Source of the DNA: an uncultured Gammaproteobacteria bacterium
Lineage (GTDB): Bacteria; Pseudomonadota; Gammaproteobacteria; Chromatiales; Chromatiaceae
Reading direction: 5' to 3'
DNA length: 24,478 nucleotides
Assembly: GCA_937926265.1 (NCBI GenBank)
Contig: CALAZS010000203.1
Location: 1-24,478, forward strand
The notes under the pieces: model-generated
Database searches by the model: none
The model's input: only the letters and a program-made list of their open reading frames with translations
Told to the model about the DNA's origin: nothing
Shown: positions 1 to 7,979 of the stretch, in pieces
Layout of the letters: every line of letters begins with the position of its first letter
Position numbering within the stretch: the first letter of the stretch is position 1
Translations under genes and position numbers: made by a program

Positions 1-29
1 GTCAGTTTTTTTACAAACAGCTGGCTCAT
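1..29 (-). CDS. Start of a leftward gene cut by the window edge
   Basis: Nine full codons are visible on the minus strand, reading MSQLFVKKL, with no stop before the window edge. A TATAAT -10 hexamer on the same strand lies only seven bases upstream of the ATG. From memory the residues resemble the N-terminus of a 6-carboxytetrahydropterin synthase-like family, but nine residues cannot establish this. The gene is divergent from mraZ. There is no Shine-Dalgarno sequence, which would fit a leaderless mRNA. Confidence 0.35.
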
Positions 30-36
30 GGTCGCG

Positions 37-49
37 ATTATACCGGTAT
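37..49 (-). promoter_or_regulatory. -10 element with overlapping 10-bp palindrome
   Basis: The minus strand reads TATAAT at 42-37. The perfect palindrome ATACCGGTAT at 40-49 overlaps the upstream part of this hexamer, so a bound regulator could block the promoter. No convincing -35 hexamer is present at 16-18 bp. This is the presumed promoter of the divergent gene at 1-29. Confidence 0.35.
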
Positions 50-251
50 CAGGGCTTAAATTTTGCCCCACATTGCTCCCCAAAATAAAAAAAATATCTT
101 CAAGAAAACTTTTTCCCGGTCATTTTCTTAACAATCTACTTTAAGTTGTGGAGTTATTGGTCTGTTTTTACAGGTTATTGTGTTGCGGTGAAAAGCTATT
201 GCAAAACGTCTGTAAGTGCTTGAAAAAAATGAAATTATTCTGATTTCGACC

Positions 252-281
252 TTGACATAACGGGGGTCTGATACCTAATAT
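252..281 (+). promoter_or_regulatory. Sigma70-type promoter of the dcw operon
   Basis: A perfect -35 TTGACA lies at 252-257 and TAATAT at 276-281, separated by 18 bp. A/T-rich sequence precedes the -35. Transcription would begin near 288, just before the G-rich repeats. In E. coli the equivalent Pmra promoter drives the first genes of the cluster. Confidence 0.7.
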
Positions 282-290
282 TACATCTTA

Positions 291-316
291 AGTGGGGGAA
301 AGTGGTTTAAAAGGGA
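291..316 (+). promoter_or_regulatory. Probable MraZ operator (10-bp periodic G-rich repeats)
   Basis: GTGGG at 292, GTGGT at 302 and AGGGA at 312 recur with a 10-bp period between the promoter and mraZ. Known MraZ proteins bind tandem TGGGN motifs separated by 5 nt, upstream of their own gene. The second and third units are imperfect. Autoregulation of the operon by MraZ is inferred from this arrangement. Confidence 0.6.
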
Positions 317-341
317 TTTTTTGCCATAAAAGGGGGAATTC

Positions 342-800
342 TTGTTTCGAGGCGTTAACAATCTCAATTTAGATGCGAAGGGGCGTTTGCAGATTCCTGC
401 AAGGCACCGTGATCGCCTGCGTGAAAATGCGGGTGGGCGTCTGGTTGTGACCCTTGATCCCCAGGGCCACTGTCTGTGGCTTTATCCCGAAGATGAATGG
501 TTCGAAGTTGAACGCAAGCTGATGAAGCTGCCTAGCGTGAAAGGTGCGGCTGCGGGTTTGCGTCGCCTGGTGCTTGGTAGTGCGCACGATGTCGAGATGG
601 ATTCGCAGGGTCGCATTTTGTTGCCGGTTGATTTGCGTGAGAAGTCAGGTCTTAACAAACATGTTGCCATGGTTGGTCAGGGCACCAAGTTGGAGATCTG
701 GGATGAAGAGCAGTGGACTGATAGTCGCGACAACTGGATTGAGCAGGCCAGGGATGAAAGTTCGGAGATGTCGGAAGAATTGCAAAACCTGGTTTTGTAG
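342..800 (+). CDS. mraZ: Transcriptional regulator MraZ
   Basis: MraZ is a DNA-binding regulator that represses the dcw operon by binding repeats upstream of itself. The 152-residue product has the family's usual length and two AbrB-like half-domains, each with its signature: DAKGR at residues 11-15 and DSQGR at 87-91. The start is TTG. It is chosen because it gives the canonical MFRG N-terminus and follows an AGGGGG ribosome-binding site at 331-336. No ATG fits. The rare start may keep regulator levels low. mraZ ends three bases before rsmH and is the first gene of the operon. Confidence 0.95.
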   Translation: MFRGVNNLNLDAKGRLQIPARHRDRLRENAGGRLVVTLDPQGHCLWLYPEDEWFEVERKLMKLPSVKGAAAGLRRLVLGSAHDVEMDSQGRILLPVDLREKSGLNKHVAMVGQGTKLEIWDEEQWTDSRDNWIEQARDESSEMSEELQNLVL

Positions 801-803
801 TTC

Positions 804-1772
804 ATGCCCGAACATTCAACGGAAAATTTTTCGCATCAATATAAGCATCAGTCTGGCCATCAGGCAGTTTTATTGCAGGAAGCGGTTGATGCACTGGATG
901 TGCAGTCATCAGGTTGTTACATAGATGGCACATTTGGTCGGGGCGGCCACAGTAGAGAAATTCTGGGTCGGCTTGGCAATCAGGGATGTTTGCTGGCATT
1001 GGATAAAGATGTCAGGGCTGTTGAAACCGGAAACCGTTTAGCTGCAGAGGATCCGCGTTTCCGGATTCAACAGGGCTCGTTTTTAAAGATGACAGCGTTT
1101 GTCGAAGAAACGGGTATGCAAGGCAGGGTTGATGGGGTTTTGCTGGATTTAGGGGTTTCATCACCACAGATTGATGATGCCTCCAGGGGCTTTAGTTTTA
1201 ACCAGGATGGGCCTCTGGATATGCGAATGGATGACAACAACGGGGAAACTGCAGCTGAATGGATCAACAAGGCTGATGAGGGGGAGATAGCGAACGTGCT
1301 GAGAGAATACGGTGAAGAGCGTTTTTCCAGACGAATTGCCAGGGCAATCGTGGAGACTCGCCTGACCGTGCCTTTTGCAACGACGCGTCAACTGGCTGAA
1401 GTTGTTTCAGCGGCCATTCCAAAACATGAAAAACACAAGCATCCTGCGACCCGGAGTTTCCAGGCTATTCGTATTCGTATTAACCGCGAACTGGAAGAGC
1501 TGGAACAGGTGCTGGAAAAAGCGATGGCGCTTCTATCAGTCGGCGGCAGGCTGGTAGTGATCAGTTTTCATTCGCTGGAAGACAGAATTGTTAAGCGCTT
1601 TATGCGTGACATGTCCCGTGGCGATAAATTGCCGGCGGGTTTGCCTGTGCAGTTTGAGCAGTCAAATGCGTCAATGAAGCTGGTCGGAAAAGCGGTTTTC
1701 CCGGGTGAAGAGGAAATCAGGCTAAACCCCCGGGCCAGAAGCGCAGTGATGCGGGTTGCGGAAAAGCTGTGA
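804..1772 (+). CDS. rsmH: 16S rRNA (cytosine-1402-N4)-methyltransferase RsmH
   Basis: RsmH (MraW) is a cytoplasmic SAM-dependent enzyme that methylates N4 of C1402 in the decoding centre of 16S rRNA. The 322-residue product shows the SAM-binding loop YIDGTFGRGGHS near residues 39-50, the GVLLDLGVSSPQ motif at 111-122, HPATRSFQAIRI near 203-214 and SFHSLEDR near 254-261. E. coli RsmH has 313 residues, so the length is normal. The gene follows mraZ by three bases and its TGA is shared with the ftsL GTG start. Its place as second gene of the dcw cluster is widely conserved. Confidence 0.97.
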   Translation: MPEHSTENFSHQYKHQSGHQAVLLQEAVDALDVQSSGCYIDGTFGRGGHSREILGRLGNQGCLLALDKDVRAVETGNRLAAEDPRFRIQQGSFLKMTAFVEETGMQGRVDGVLLDLGVSSPQIDDASRGFSFNQDGPLDMRMDDNNGETAAEWINKADEGEIANVLREYGEERFSRRIARAIVETRLTVPFATTRQLAEVVSAAIPKHEKHKHPATRSFQAIRIRINRELEELEQVLEKAMALLSVGGRLVVISFHSLEDRIVKRFMRDMSRGDKLPAGLPVQFEQSNASMKLVGKAVFPGEEEIRLNPRARSAVMRVAEKL

Positions 1773-2071
1773 TAGGCCGCGAAATTTTTCAGTTTGCATT
1801 GCCAGGGCAAATGATTGTTCTGGCAGTTTTGGTTGTGGCGGTGCTGATTTCAGGTTTTGCCGTGACCTACATGAAATATGAATCAAGGAAGCTGTTTACC
1901 GAAATGGAAAAATTGCGGGTGGAAAGGGATGAACTGGTAGTTGACTGGAGTCGCCTGCAGATTGAGTTGGCTACCTGGGCCGAGCATGGCCGGGTAGAGG
2001 ATTTGGCGAATAACAAGCTCAACATGCTGATGCCAGGCGTTGAGAATATTGTGGTTATCAGGCAGAAATGA
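1769..2071 (+). CDS. ftsL: Cell division protein FtsL
   Basis: FtsL is a small bitopic membrane protein that pairs with FtsB through a periplasmic coiled coil. The FtsQLB complex then activates FtsWI. The 100-residue product has a short cytoplasmic N-terminus, one transmembrane segment at about residues 14-34 and a charged heptad-like region at about 37-70. Sequence is weakly conserved in this family, so position between rsmH and ftsI is part of the evidence. The start is GTG, overlapping the rsmH stop (GTGA), with a weak GGA-type ribosome-binding site. The end overlaps ftsI by ATGA. Confidence 0.93.
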   Translation: MIGREIFQFALPGQMIVLAVLVVAVLISGFAVTYMKYESRKLFTEMEKLRVERDELVVDWSRLQIELATWAEHGRVEDLANNKLNMLMPGVENIVVIRQK

Positions 2072-3879
2072 AACGTAACGAAAGACACAGGCGGCAGCAA
2101 AGACAGAAGCGTTACCTGCAGGAGCAAAATCTGCCGGCTGATTATCGCTATCGCCGCTGGTTTTTAATGGGTGTGTTTGCGCTGGCTTCTGTTTCACTGG
2201 TTGTTTCTGCAGTAGGTCGCCAGGTTTTTGAAACAGATTTTCTACAGAACGAAGGTAAGCGCCGTCACTTGAGTGTGGTGAAAATGCCCGCTTACCGCGG
2301 CATGATTCAGGATCGTCGTGGTGAAATTCTGGCAGTCAGTACTCCGGCTGATTCTGTCTGGATGAATCCGAGGGCAATGCCATCGGATGTGCGTTCGCTG
2401 CAACCACTGGCAAAAGTGCTGGATATGGATGTTGAAGATTTGCGTAGTTTGCAGGCGCGCTATAACAAACGTGCGTTTGTTTACGTGAAAAGACGTGTTC
2501 GCCCTGATGTTGCGGAAAAGGTTTTGCAGTTATCCAAAGAACAGGGAGTTAACACTTTCGGTCTGCAGCGTGAATACCGTCGTTACTATCCTAGCGGTGA
2601 AATTTTTTCTCACATCATCGGCTTTACCAATATCGATGACCAGGGCCAGGAGGGTTTGGAACTGGTATTCAATGAAGCGCTGGAAGGTGAGCATGGCAAG
2701 AAATATGTCATTCGTGATGGTAAGCGCAGGGTGGTCAATGATATTGAGCAGATCAAGCCGCCTCGTGCCGGTGAAACCATTAAGTTAAGCCTGGATGCAA
2801 GACTGCAGTTCCTGGCTTATCGCGAACTTAAAAAGATCAAGCTGAAACACAAGGCCCGGTCGGCATCGGCCGTTGTACTGGATGTGAAAACCGGTGAGAT
2901 TCTGGCGATGGTTAACCAGCCCGGCTATAACCCGAATGGCAACCGCAGCAACAAAAATGGTCGTTTAAGAAACCGTGCGGTAACTGATGCATTTGAACCG
3001 GGTTCAACAATGAAACCATTTATCGTAGCGGCTGGACTTGAGTCTGGCGTTGTTAATGAGGGTACTACGATTGATACCGCACCTGGTTATTTCAGTATTG
3101 GCCGGGACATTGTTCGTGATCACAATAATATCGGTTTGATTGATCTTGAAACGCTGCTGAGAAAATCCAGTAACGTTGGTGCAAGCAAAATATCTTTGGA
3201 AATGGCTCCGGAAGAGCTTTATGCATTTGTCAGTAATCTGGGTTTTGGCAGTGGCGTGGCGCTTGGCTTCCCCGGGGAAACCGGTGGTCATGTTAATAAC
3301 TACAATCGCTGGGCAAAGATTGATCAGGCAACACTTTCTTTTGGTTACGGCATATCTGTTAACACTTTGCAGTTGGCGCAGGCTTATGCGGTGCTCGGTA
3401 ATGGTGGCGTGTATCGCCAGGCGACATTCTTTAAAGATGACAACACCACGACTGAACGTCGTGTTATGAGTGAAGAAACCGCTGAAGCTGTTTTGAATAT
3501 GCTTGAGTCAGTAGTTTCAACCGAAGGTACAGCGCCATTGGCTGAAGTGCCCGGTTATAGAATGGCGGGTAAAACCGGCACGGTTAAAAAATACAGTGCT
3601 GAAGGCTATGCGGATGATCGTTACCGCGCGGTATTTGCTGGTGTAGGGCCCGTCGATAATCCCCGTTTGGCAATGGCTGTAGTGGTAGATGAACCATCTG
3701 CAGGTAAATTCTATGGTGGTGATGTTGCTGCGCCGGTGTTTTCCGAAGTGATGGCCGGTGGTATGCGATTGCTTAATATTGCACCGGTTGAACAGGTTGA
3801 TGGAATGCAAGTTGCAGCTGGCCAGATCTCAGCTAGTCAGATCTCAGCTGGTCAGATTGTGGCAGGAGGGTTGCAATGA
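2068..3879 (+). CDS. ftsI: Peptidoglycan D,D-transpeptidase FtsI (PBP3)
   Basis: FtsI cross-links peptidoglycan at the septum together with the glycosyltransferase FtsW. The 603-residue protein has a basic cytoplasmic tail, a membrane anchor at about 30-50, a pedestal domain and a C-terminal penicillin-binding domain. The catalytic motifs are intact: STMK with nucleophile Ser313 and Lys316, SSN at 367-369 and KTGT at 502-505. E. coli PBP3 has 588 residues. The extra length lies mainly in an unusual C-terminal tail after about residue 575, with three pentapeptide repeats of the type xAGQI. The start overlaps the ftsL stop (ATGA) and the end overlaps murE (ATGA). Confidence 0.97.
   Translation: MKRNERHRRQQRQKRYLQEQNLPADYRYRRWFLMGVFALASVSLVVSAVGRQVFETDFLQNEGKRRHLSVVKMPAYRGMIQDRRGEILAVSTPADSVWMNPRAMPSDVRSLQPLAKVLDMDVEDLRSLQARYNKRAFVYVKRRVRPDVAEKVLQLSKEQGVNTFGLQREYRRYYPSGEIFSHIIGFTNIDDQGQEGLELVFNEALEGEHGKKYVIRDGKRRVVNDIEQIKPPRAGETIKLSLDARLQFLAYRELKKIKLKHKARSASAVVLDVKTGEILAMVNQPGYNPNGNRSNKNGRLRNRAVTDAFEPGSTMKPFIVAAGLESGVVNEGTTIDTAPGYFSIGRDIVRDHNNIGLIDLETLLRKSSNVGASKISLEMAPEELYAFVSNLGFGSGVALGFPGETGGHVNNYNRWAKIDQATLSFGYGISVNTLQLAQAYAVLGNGGVYRQATFFKDDNTTTERRVMSEETAEAVLNMLESVVSTEGTAPLAEVPGYRMAGKTGTVKKYSAEGYADDRYRAVFAGVGPVDNPRLAMAVVVDEPSAGKFYGGDVAAPVFSEVMAGGMRLLNIAPVEQVDGMQVAAGQISASQISAGQIVAGGLQ
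3814..3858 (+). repeat. Three 15-bp tandem repeats at the end of ftsI
   Basis: Three in-frame 15-nt units start at 3814, 3829 and 3844 and encode AAGQI-like, SASQI and SAGQI pentapeptides. The second and third units differ at only two positions. The repeats stop six bases before the murE ribosome-binding site AGGAGG (3864-3869). They probably arose by replication slippage. Confidence 0.85.
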
Positions 3880-5426
3880 TGCCCGCCTTGCTTTCAAAAG
3901 GGATTCCTTTAAGCAATCTGATCAAGGGTATGGATTATATTGGTGATTTGCCCCAAGGTGATTTGCCTGATATTGAATTATTAGGTATTGCCATGGATAG
4001 CCGCAAAGTTTCAGATGGTTTTGTTTTCATGGCCTGTGCCGGTCATCGCTCACATGGTCTGGATTACATCGAGCAGGCTGTCAGTCAGGGTGCTGTAGTA
4101 GTATTGGCGGAAATAACAGCGCAATGGCTACCTGAAAAAATTCAGCAGTTAAGTAAAACGATTTCCTGTCCAATTATTGCAATGACTGGCCTGACTGAAT
4201 ACGCCAGTAAAATTGCCGGTCGTTTTTACCAGCATCCAAGTCGTGATTTTCCTGTGATCGGTATAACCGGCACTAACGGCAAGACCAGTTGCAGCCAGTT
4301 TATCGCACAGGCATTTTCAGGTATTCGTAAAGTCGCAGTGCTTGGTACGGTAGGCAATGGTTTTATAAATGATTTGCAACCAACTACGCATACCACGCCT
4401 GACCCGGTCTCGTTGCAGTCTTTTCTTTTTGATATGCGTGAACAGGGTGCCGAAGCGGTAGCAATGGAAGTTTCTTCGCATGCCTTAAAACAGTGTCGAG
4501 TAGCTGATATTGATTTTGACCTTGCGGTTTTAACTAACTTCAGTCGCGACCATCTGGATTATCACGGCACCATGGAAGAATATGCCAAGGCCAAGTCTTT
4601 GCTGTTTAAGATGAGCAGTTTAAAGGCAGCGTTGATCAATGCTGATGATGATTTGGGTATTAAGCTTATTCGTGAGTTAGGCAATACGCCATTACGTATT
4701 GTTGCTTATGGTATTGATTCGGTAGATAAACAGCAGGTTGATGCCTGGATAAAGGCTTCAAACATAGTGGCGTCTTCATCCGGTTTGTCATTCAAACTCG
4801 AATCAAGCTGGGGTGAGGCTGAAGTGGCCTTGCCTTTGTATGGTCGCTTTAATGTTTTAAACGCCATGGTTGCACTGGGTGTGTTATTGGAGTGCGGTGT
4901 TGAATTTGATGATGCGATCAACAGTCTGAAACATATTTCTACCGTTTCCGGCCGTATGGAATCAATCAAGCCTGCAGGCAGTAATAAAACTGGTCCTACG
5001 GTAATTGTTGATTACGCCCATACTCCTGATGCGCTGGAACAGGCGTTATCCTCTCTTAAAGATCATGTTACCGGCAAGCTGGTTTGTATCTTTGGTTGTG
5101 GTGGTGACCGGGATAAAGGCAAACGTCCGCAGATGGGAGCTATTGCAGAACGTTTAAGTGACCTGGTTGTATTAACCAATGATAACCCGCGCAGTGAATC
5201 ACCTGAATTAATCATTGAGGAAACTCTTAAGGGTTTACAGCATCCTGACTCTGCGGTTGTGGAAATGGATCGTGAAAAAGCCATAACCGATACGATTAAA
5301 AATGCATTGGCTGATGATGTAATTCTTGTCGCCGGCAAAGGTCATGAAGCCTGGCAGATTATTGGCGAACAGCGTCTTCCTTTTAGTGATCAGGCATGTG
5401 TGAGAAATGCCCTGGAGGCGCTATGA
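3876..5426 (+). CDS. murE: UDP-MurNAc-tripeptide synthetase MurE (meso-DAP adding)
   Basis: MurE is the cytoplasmic ATP-dependent ligase that adds the third amino acid to UDP-MurNAc-L-Ala-D-Glu. The 516-residue protein has the three Mur ligase domains. The ATP loop GTNGKT is at residues 132-137, and the probable carbamylated lysine is Lys240 in EYAKAK. The DNPR motif at 436-439 marks meso-diaminopimelate as substrate. The ATG overlaps the ftsI stop and follows the strong site AGGAGG at 3864-3869. A second ATG follows immediately at 3879, so the exact first residue is uncertain by one. The end overlaps murF by ATGA. Confidence 0.97.
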   Translation: MMPALLSKGIPLSNLIKGMDYIGDLPQGDLPDIELLGIAMDSRKVSDGFVFMACAGHRSHGLDYIEQAVSQGAVVVLAEITAQWLPEKIQQLSKTISCPIIAMTGLTEYASKIAGRFYQHPSRDFPVIGITGTNGKTSCSQFIAQAFSGIRKVAVLGTVGNGFINDLQPTTHTTPDPVSLQSFLFDMREQGAEAVAMEVSSHALKQCRVADIDFDLAVLTNFSRDHLDYHGTMEEYAKAKSLLFKMSSLKAALINADDDLGIKLIRELGNTPLRIVAYGIDSVDKQQVDAWIKASNIVASSSGLSFKLESSWGEAEVALPLYGRFNVLNAMVALGVLLECGVEFDDAINSLKHISTVSGRMESIKPAGSNKTGPTVIVDYAHTPDALEQALSSLKDHVTGKLVCIFGCGGDRDKGKRPQMGAIAERLSDLVVLTNDNPRSESPELIIEETLKGLQHPDSAVVEMDREKAITDTIKNALADDVILVAGKGHEAWQIIGEQRLPFSDQACVRNALEAL

Positions 5427-6880
5427 CGAGCCTGCTGACAAGTATGCCAACAAGTATGATGGCAAGTGTTGCTGCTGAAAAGATTGGCGCGCGCATGCTC
5501 GGTGATGATGTGTCATTTTCCAGTGTCAGCACCGATTCACGCAATATCAGGCAGGGTGATTTGTTTGTGGCGCTCAAGGGTGATCGTTTTGATGGTCATG
5601 ATTACCTGCAGCAGGTAGAGCAAAAAGGTGCGGTAGCCGCGTTAGTGGAAAAAGACACTGATTCTGCAATGACTCAATTGATTGTTGATGATTCAAGACT
5701 TGGCCTGGGGCGTTTGGCAAAAGCCTGGCGTCACCAGGTCAATCCAAAGGTTGTCGCATTGACCGGCAGTAATGGCAAAACCACGTTAAAAGAAATGCTG
5801 GCGGCAATTTTTTCTTCAAGTCACAAGGTGCTTTCAACAATAGGTAATTTTAATAATGACATTGGTGTACCGCTAACACTGCTTAGGCTCCAGGATGAAT
5901 CATTGGCAGTTGTGGAAATGGGTGCCAATCATTTAGGTGAAATAGATTACCTGTCAAACATTGCCGAACCTGATGTTGCGATTTTGAATAATGCCGGTAC
6001 AGCGCATATCGGTGAGTTTGGTTCCGAAGAAAATATTGCCCATGGCAAGGCTGAAATACTTAATGGCTTAAAAGCTGACGGAGTTTTTGTTTACCACGGT
6101 GACAGCAAGTGGGCGCAGCTTTGGCAGGATCTGGCATCAGACGTTAATCAATCAATCAGTTTTGGTGAAGCTGAACAAAATGATTACCAGCTTGATGTGG
6201 CCAGCTACAAAATGGGCTGGTCTGAAGCCGGTTACTATGCTGAGTTCGATGTGATCGAAAAAGCATCAGCTCATAAAGAAACGATTCGTCTATCTCTTGC
6301 AGGTCGCCATAATGCGATGAATGCAACAGCAGCAATAGCTGCCGCCAGGCAAATGGATGTCGATTGGGAATCGATTCGCAACGCATTGAAAAACCTGCAA
6401 CCGGTGAGAGGACGTTTGACCAGCCTTAAAGGGTCGAATGGTCAGTTTGTCATTGATGATACTTACAATGCCAATGCAGATTCGGTAGCGGCTGCGATTG
6501 ATGTGTTGGTGTCAGCACCCGGTAGAAAGATCCTGGTGCTTGGTGATCTGGCGGAGTTGGGTGACCAGGCTGAGAGCATTCATTCTGATCTGGGTCGGCT
6601 GGCTGCGGATAAGCATGTTGATGTTATGTTGACCTGCGGTATCCTCAGTGAGGAGGCTTTTAAAAGCTTTGCTGGTCCTGTTTTAGGTTCAAATTCAAGT
6701 TCAGGTTCTGATTCTGGTGAGCATTTCTCAAACAGGGAAGATCTGGTTGCATATCTTGATTCTCATACCTCGGCAAATGATTTTGTTTTAATCAAGGGTT
6801 CAAGAAGTGCGGGCATGGATAAAGTGGTTGATGCTTTGCTTCAAAAAGAAAATTCTTCTGCAGGAGCCTCAACATGCTGA
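5423..6880 (+). CDS. murF: UDP-MurNAc-tripeptide:D-Ala-D-Ala ligase MurF
   Basis: MurF adds D-Ala-D-Ala to UDP-MurNAc-tripeptide, the last cytoplasmic step before lipid attachment. The 485-residue product carries the ATP loop GSNGKT at 115-120, the adenine and sugar contacts in GNFNNDIGVP at about 141-150, and DDTYNAN at 345-351. The ATG at 5423 is chosen because it overlaps the murE stop (ATGA) and follows GGAGG at 5414-5418. An in-frame ATG at 5396 lies inside murE without such a site. Further in-frame ATGs at 5444, 5456 and 5459 sit in a short repeated stretch, so a slightly later start is possible. A Ser/Gly-rich insert at about 423-433 looks like a loop expansion. Confidence 0.96.
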   Translation: MTSLLTSMPTSMMASVAAEKIGARMLGDDVSFSSVSTDSRNIRQGDLFVALKGDRFDGHDYLQQVEQKGAVAALVEKDTDSAMTQLIVDDSRLGLGRLAKAWRHQVNPKVVALTGSNGKTTLKEMLAAIFSSSHKVLSTIGNFNNDIGVPLTLLRLQDESLAVVEMGANHLGEIDYLSNIAEPDVAILNNAGTAHIGEFGSEENIAHGKAEILNGLKADGVFVYHGDSKWAQLWQDLASDVNQSISFGEAEQNDYQLDVASYKMGWSEAGYYAEFDVIEKASAHKETIRLSLAGRHNAMNATAAIAAARQMDVDWESIRNALKNLQPVRGRLTSLKGSNGQFVIDDTYNANADSVAAAIDVLVSAPGRKILVLGDLAELGDQAESIHSDLGRLAADKHVDVMLTCGILSEEAFKSFAGPVLGSNSSSGSDSGEHFSNREDLVAYLDSHTSANDFVLIKGSRSAGMDKVVDALLQKENSSAGASTC

Positions 6881-7956
6881 TTTGGCTTGCAGAATACTTA
6901 TCCCAGTTTGATCCAAGTTTTAACGTATTTCGTTACCTGACATTAAGAACAATTCTGGCAGTACTGACGGCACTGGTGATTTCTTTCATTATCGGTCCAA
7001 CCATGATTCGCCGTTTAACCCGTTACAAGATTGGTCAAACGGTTAGAACAGATGGTCCGGAAACACATCTGGAAAAAGCAGGCACGCCAACCATGGGTGG
7101 TGCCCTGATTCTGGTTGCCATTTCAATTGCCACGCTACTTTGGGCTGACCTTGAAAACCGTTATACCTGGGTGGTGCTATTGACGACGCTGGTCTTCGGT
7201 ATTGTTGGCTGGGTTGATGATTACAAGAAACTGGTACACAAGGATCCAAAAGGTTTAATTGCACGTTACAAGTATTTCTGGCAATCCGTTGGTGGCCTGG
7301 CGGCGGCAGGGTTTCTCTACATGACAGCAACATCGCCAGCCGAAACGCAGCTGGTTGTGCCTTTTATTAAAGAGTGGGTTTTTGACCTGGGTCCCTGGTT
7401 CATCCTGTTTAGTTATTTTGTCATTGTTGGTACTTCCAATGCGGTCAACCTGACAGATGGTCTTGATGGCCTGGCGATAATGCCAACCGTTCTGGTTGGT
7501 GGTGCGCTGGGTTTGTTTGCTTATGTAACCGGTCACTCGCAAATCGCTGATTATCTTTTAATTGAATATATACCCGGGGTTGGTGAAGTTGCCGTGTTCT
7601 GCGGTGCAATAGTGGGTGCCGGTCTTGGTTTTCTCTGGTTTAACACATATCCCGCATCCGTTTTTATGGGTGATGTCGGTGCACTGGCTTTGGGTGCTGC
7701 GTTAGGTGTTGTCGCGGTTTGTGTCAGGCAGGAATTAGTTTTATTCATCATGGGCGGTGTGTTTGTAATGGAAACTGTCTCGGTGATTTTGCAGGTGGCT
7801 TCATTCAAGTTGACTGGAAAAAGAATTTTTCGCATGGCGCCTTTGCACCATCACTTTGAATTGAAGGGTTGGCCTGAGCCACGCGTCATAGTTCGTTTTT
7901 GGATCATTACCGTCATTCTGGTTTTGATCGGTTTGGCTAGTTTGAAATTACGTTAA
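6874..7956 (+). CDS. mraY: Phospho-MurNAc-pentapeptide transferase MraY
   Basis: MraY transfers phospho-MurNAc-pentapeptide to undecaprenyl phosphate in the inner membrane, forming lipid I. The 360-residue length equals that of E. coli MraY, and about ten hydrophobic segments are visible. The catalytic aspartates D115 and D116 lie in VDDYKK. NLTDGLDGLA is at about 192-201, FMGDVGALALG at about 264-274 and the HHH motif at 325-327. The gene overlaps the end of murF by 7 bp and has the ribosome-binding site AGGAG at 6862-6866. Its TAA shares a base with an ATG at 7956, upstream of the preferred murD start. Confidence 0.98.
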   Translation: MLIWLAEYLSQFDPSFNVFRYLTLRTILAVLTALVISFIIGPTMIRRLTRYKIGQTVRTDGPETHLEKAGTPTMGGALILVAISIATLLWADLENRYTWVVLLTTLVFGIVGWVDDYKKLVHKDPKGLIARYKYFWQSVGGLAAAGFLYMTATSPAETQLVVPFIKEWVFDLGPWFILFSYFVIVGTSNAVNLTDGLDGLAIMPTVLVGGALGLFAYVTGHSQIADYLLIEYIPGVGEVAVFCGAIVGAGLGFLWFNTYPASVFMGDVGALALGAALGVVAVCVRQELVLFIMGGVFVMETVSVILQVASFKLTGKRIFRMAPLHHHFELKGWPEPRVIVRFWIITVILVLIGLASLKLR

Positions 7957-7979
7957 TGGAATTGGCAGGAAATAATTTT

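Larger units (their letters stand above)
30..341. other. Intergenic regulatory region between divergent genes
   Basis: These 312 bases hold no credible gene. They contain the leftward -10 element near position 40, an A/T-rich stretch around 222-240 that could act as an UP element, the mraZ promoter (252-281) and the G-rich repeats of the presumed MraZ operator (291-316). The part from about 60 to 220 shows nothing recognisable. Confidence 0.6.

Noticed and set aside
1..341. RNase P RNA gene upstream of mraZ, as found in Pseudomonas
   Set aside because: The region shows no conserved RNase P RNA 3' segment and instead holds two divergent promoters.
544..924. 126-codon + strand ORF overlapping mraZ and rsmH
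   Set aside because: It is a frame shadow of two clearly recognised genes and its product resembles no protein.
5396..5422. Earlier ATG start for murF
   Set aside because: It lies inside murE without a well-placed ribosome site. ATG 5423 has GGAGG and an ATGA overlap with the murE stop.
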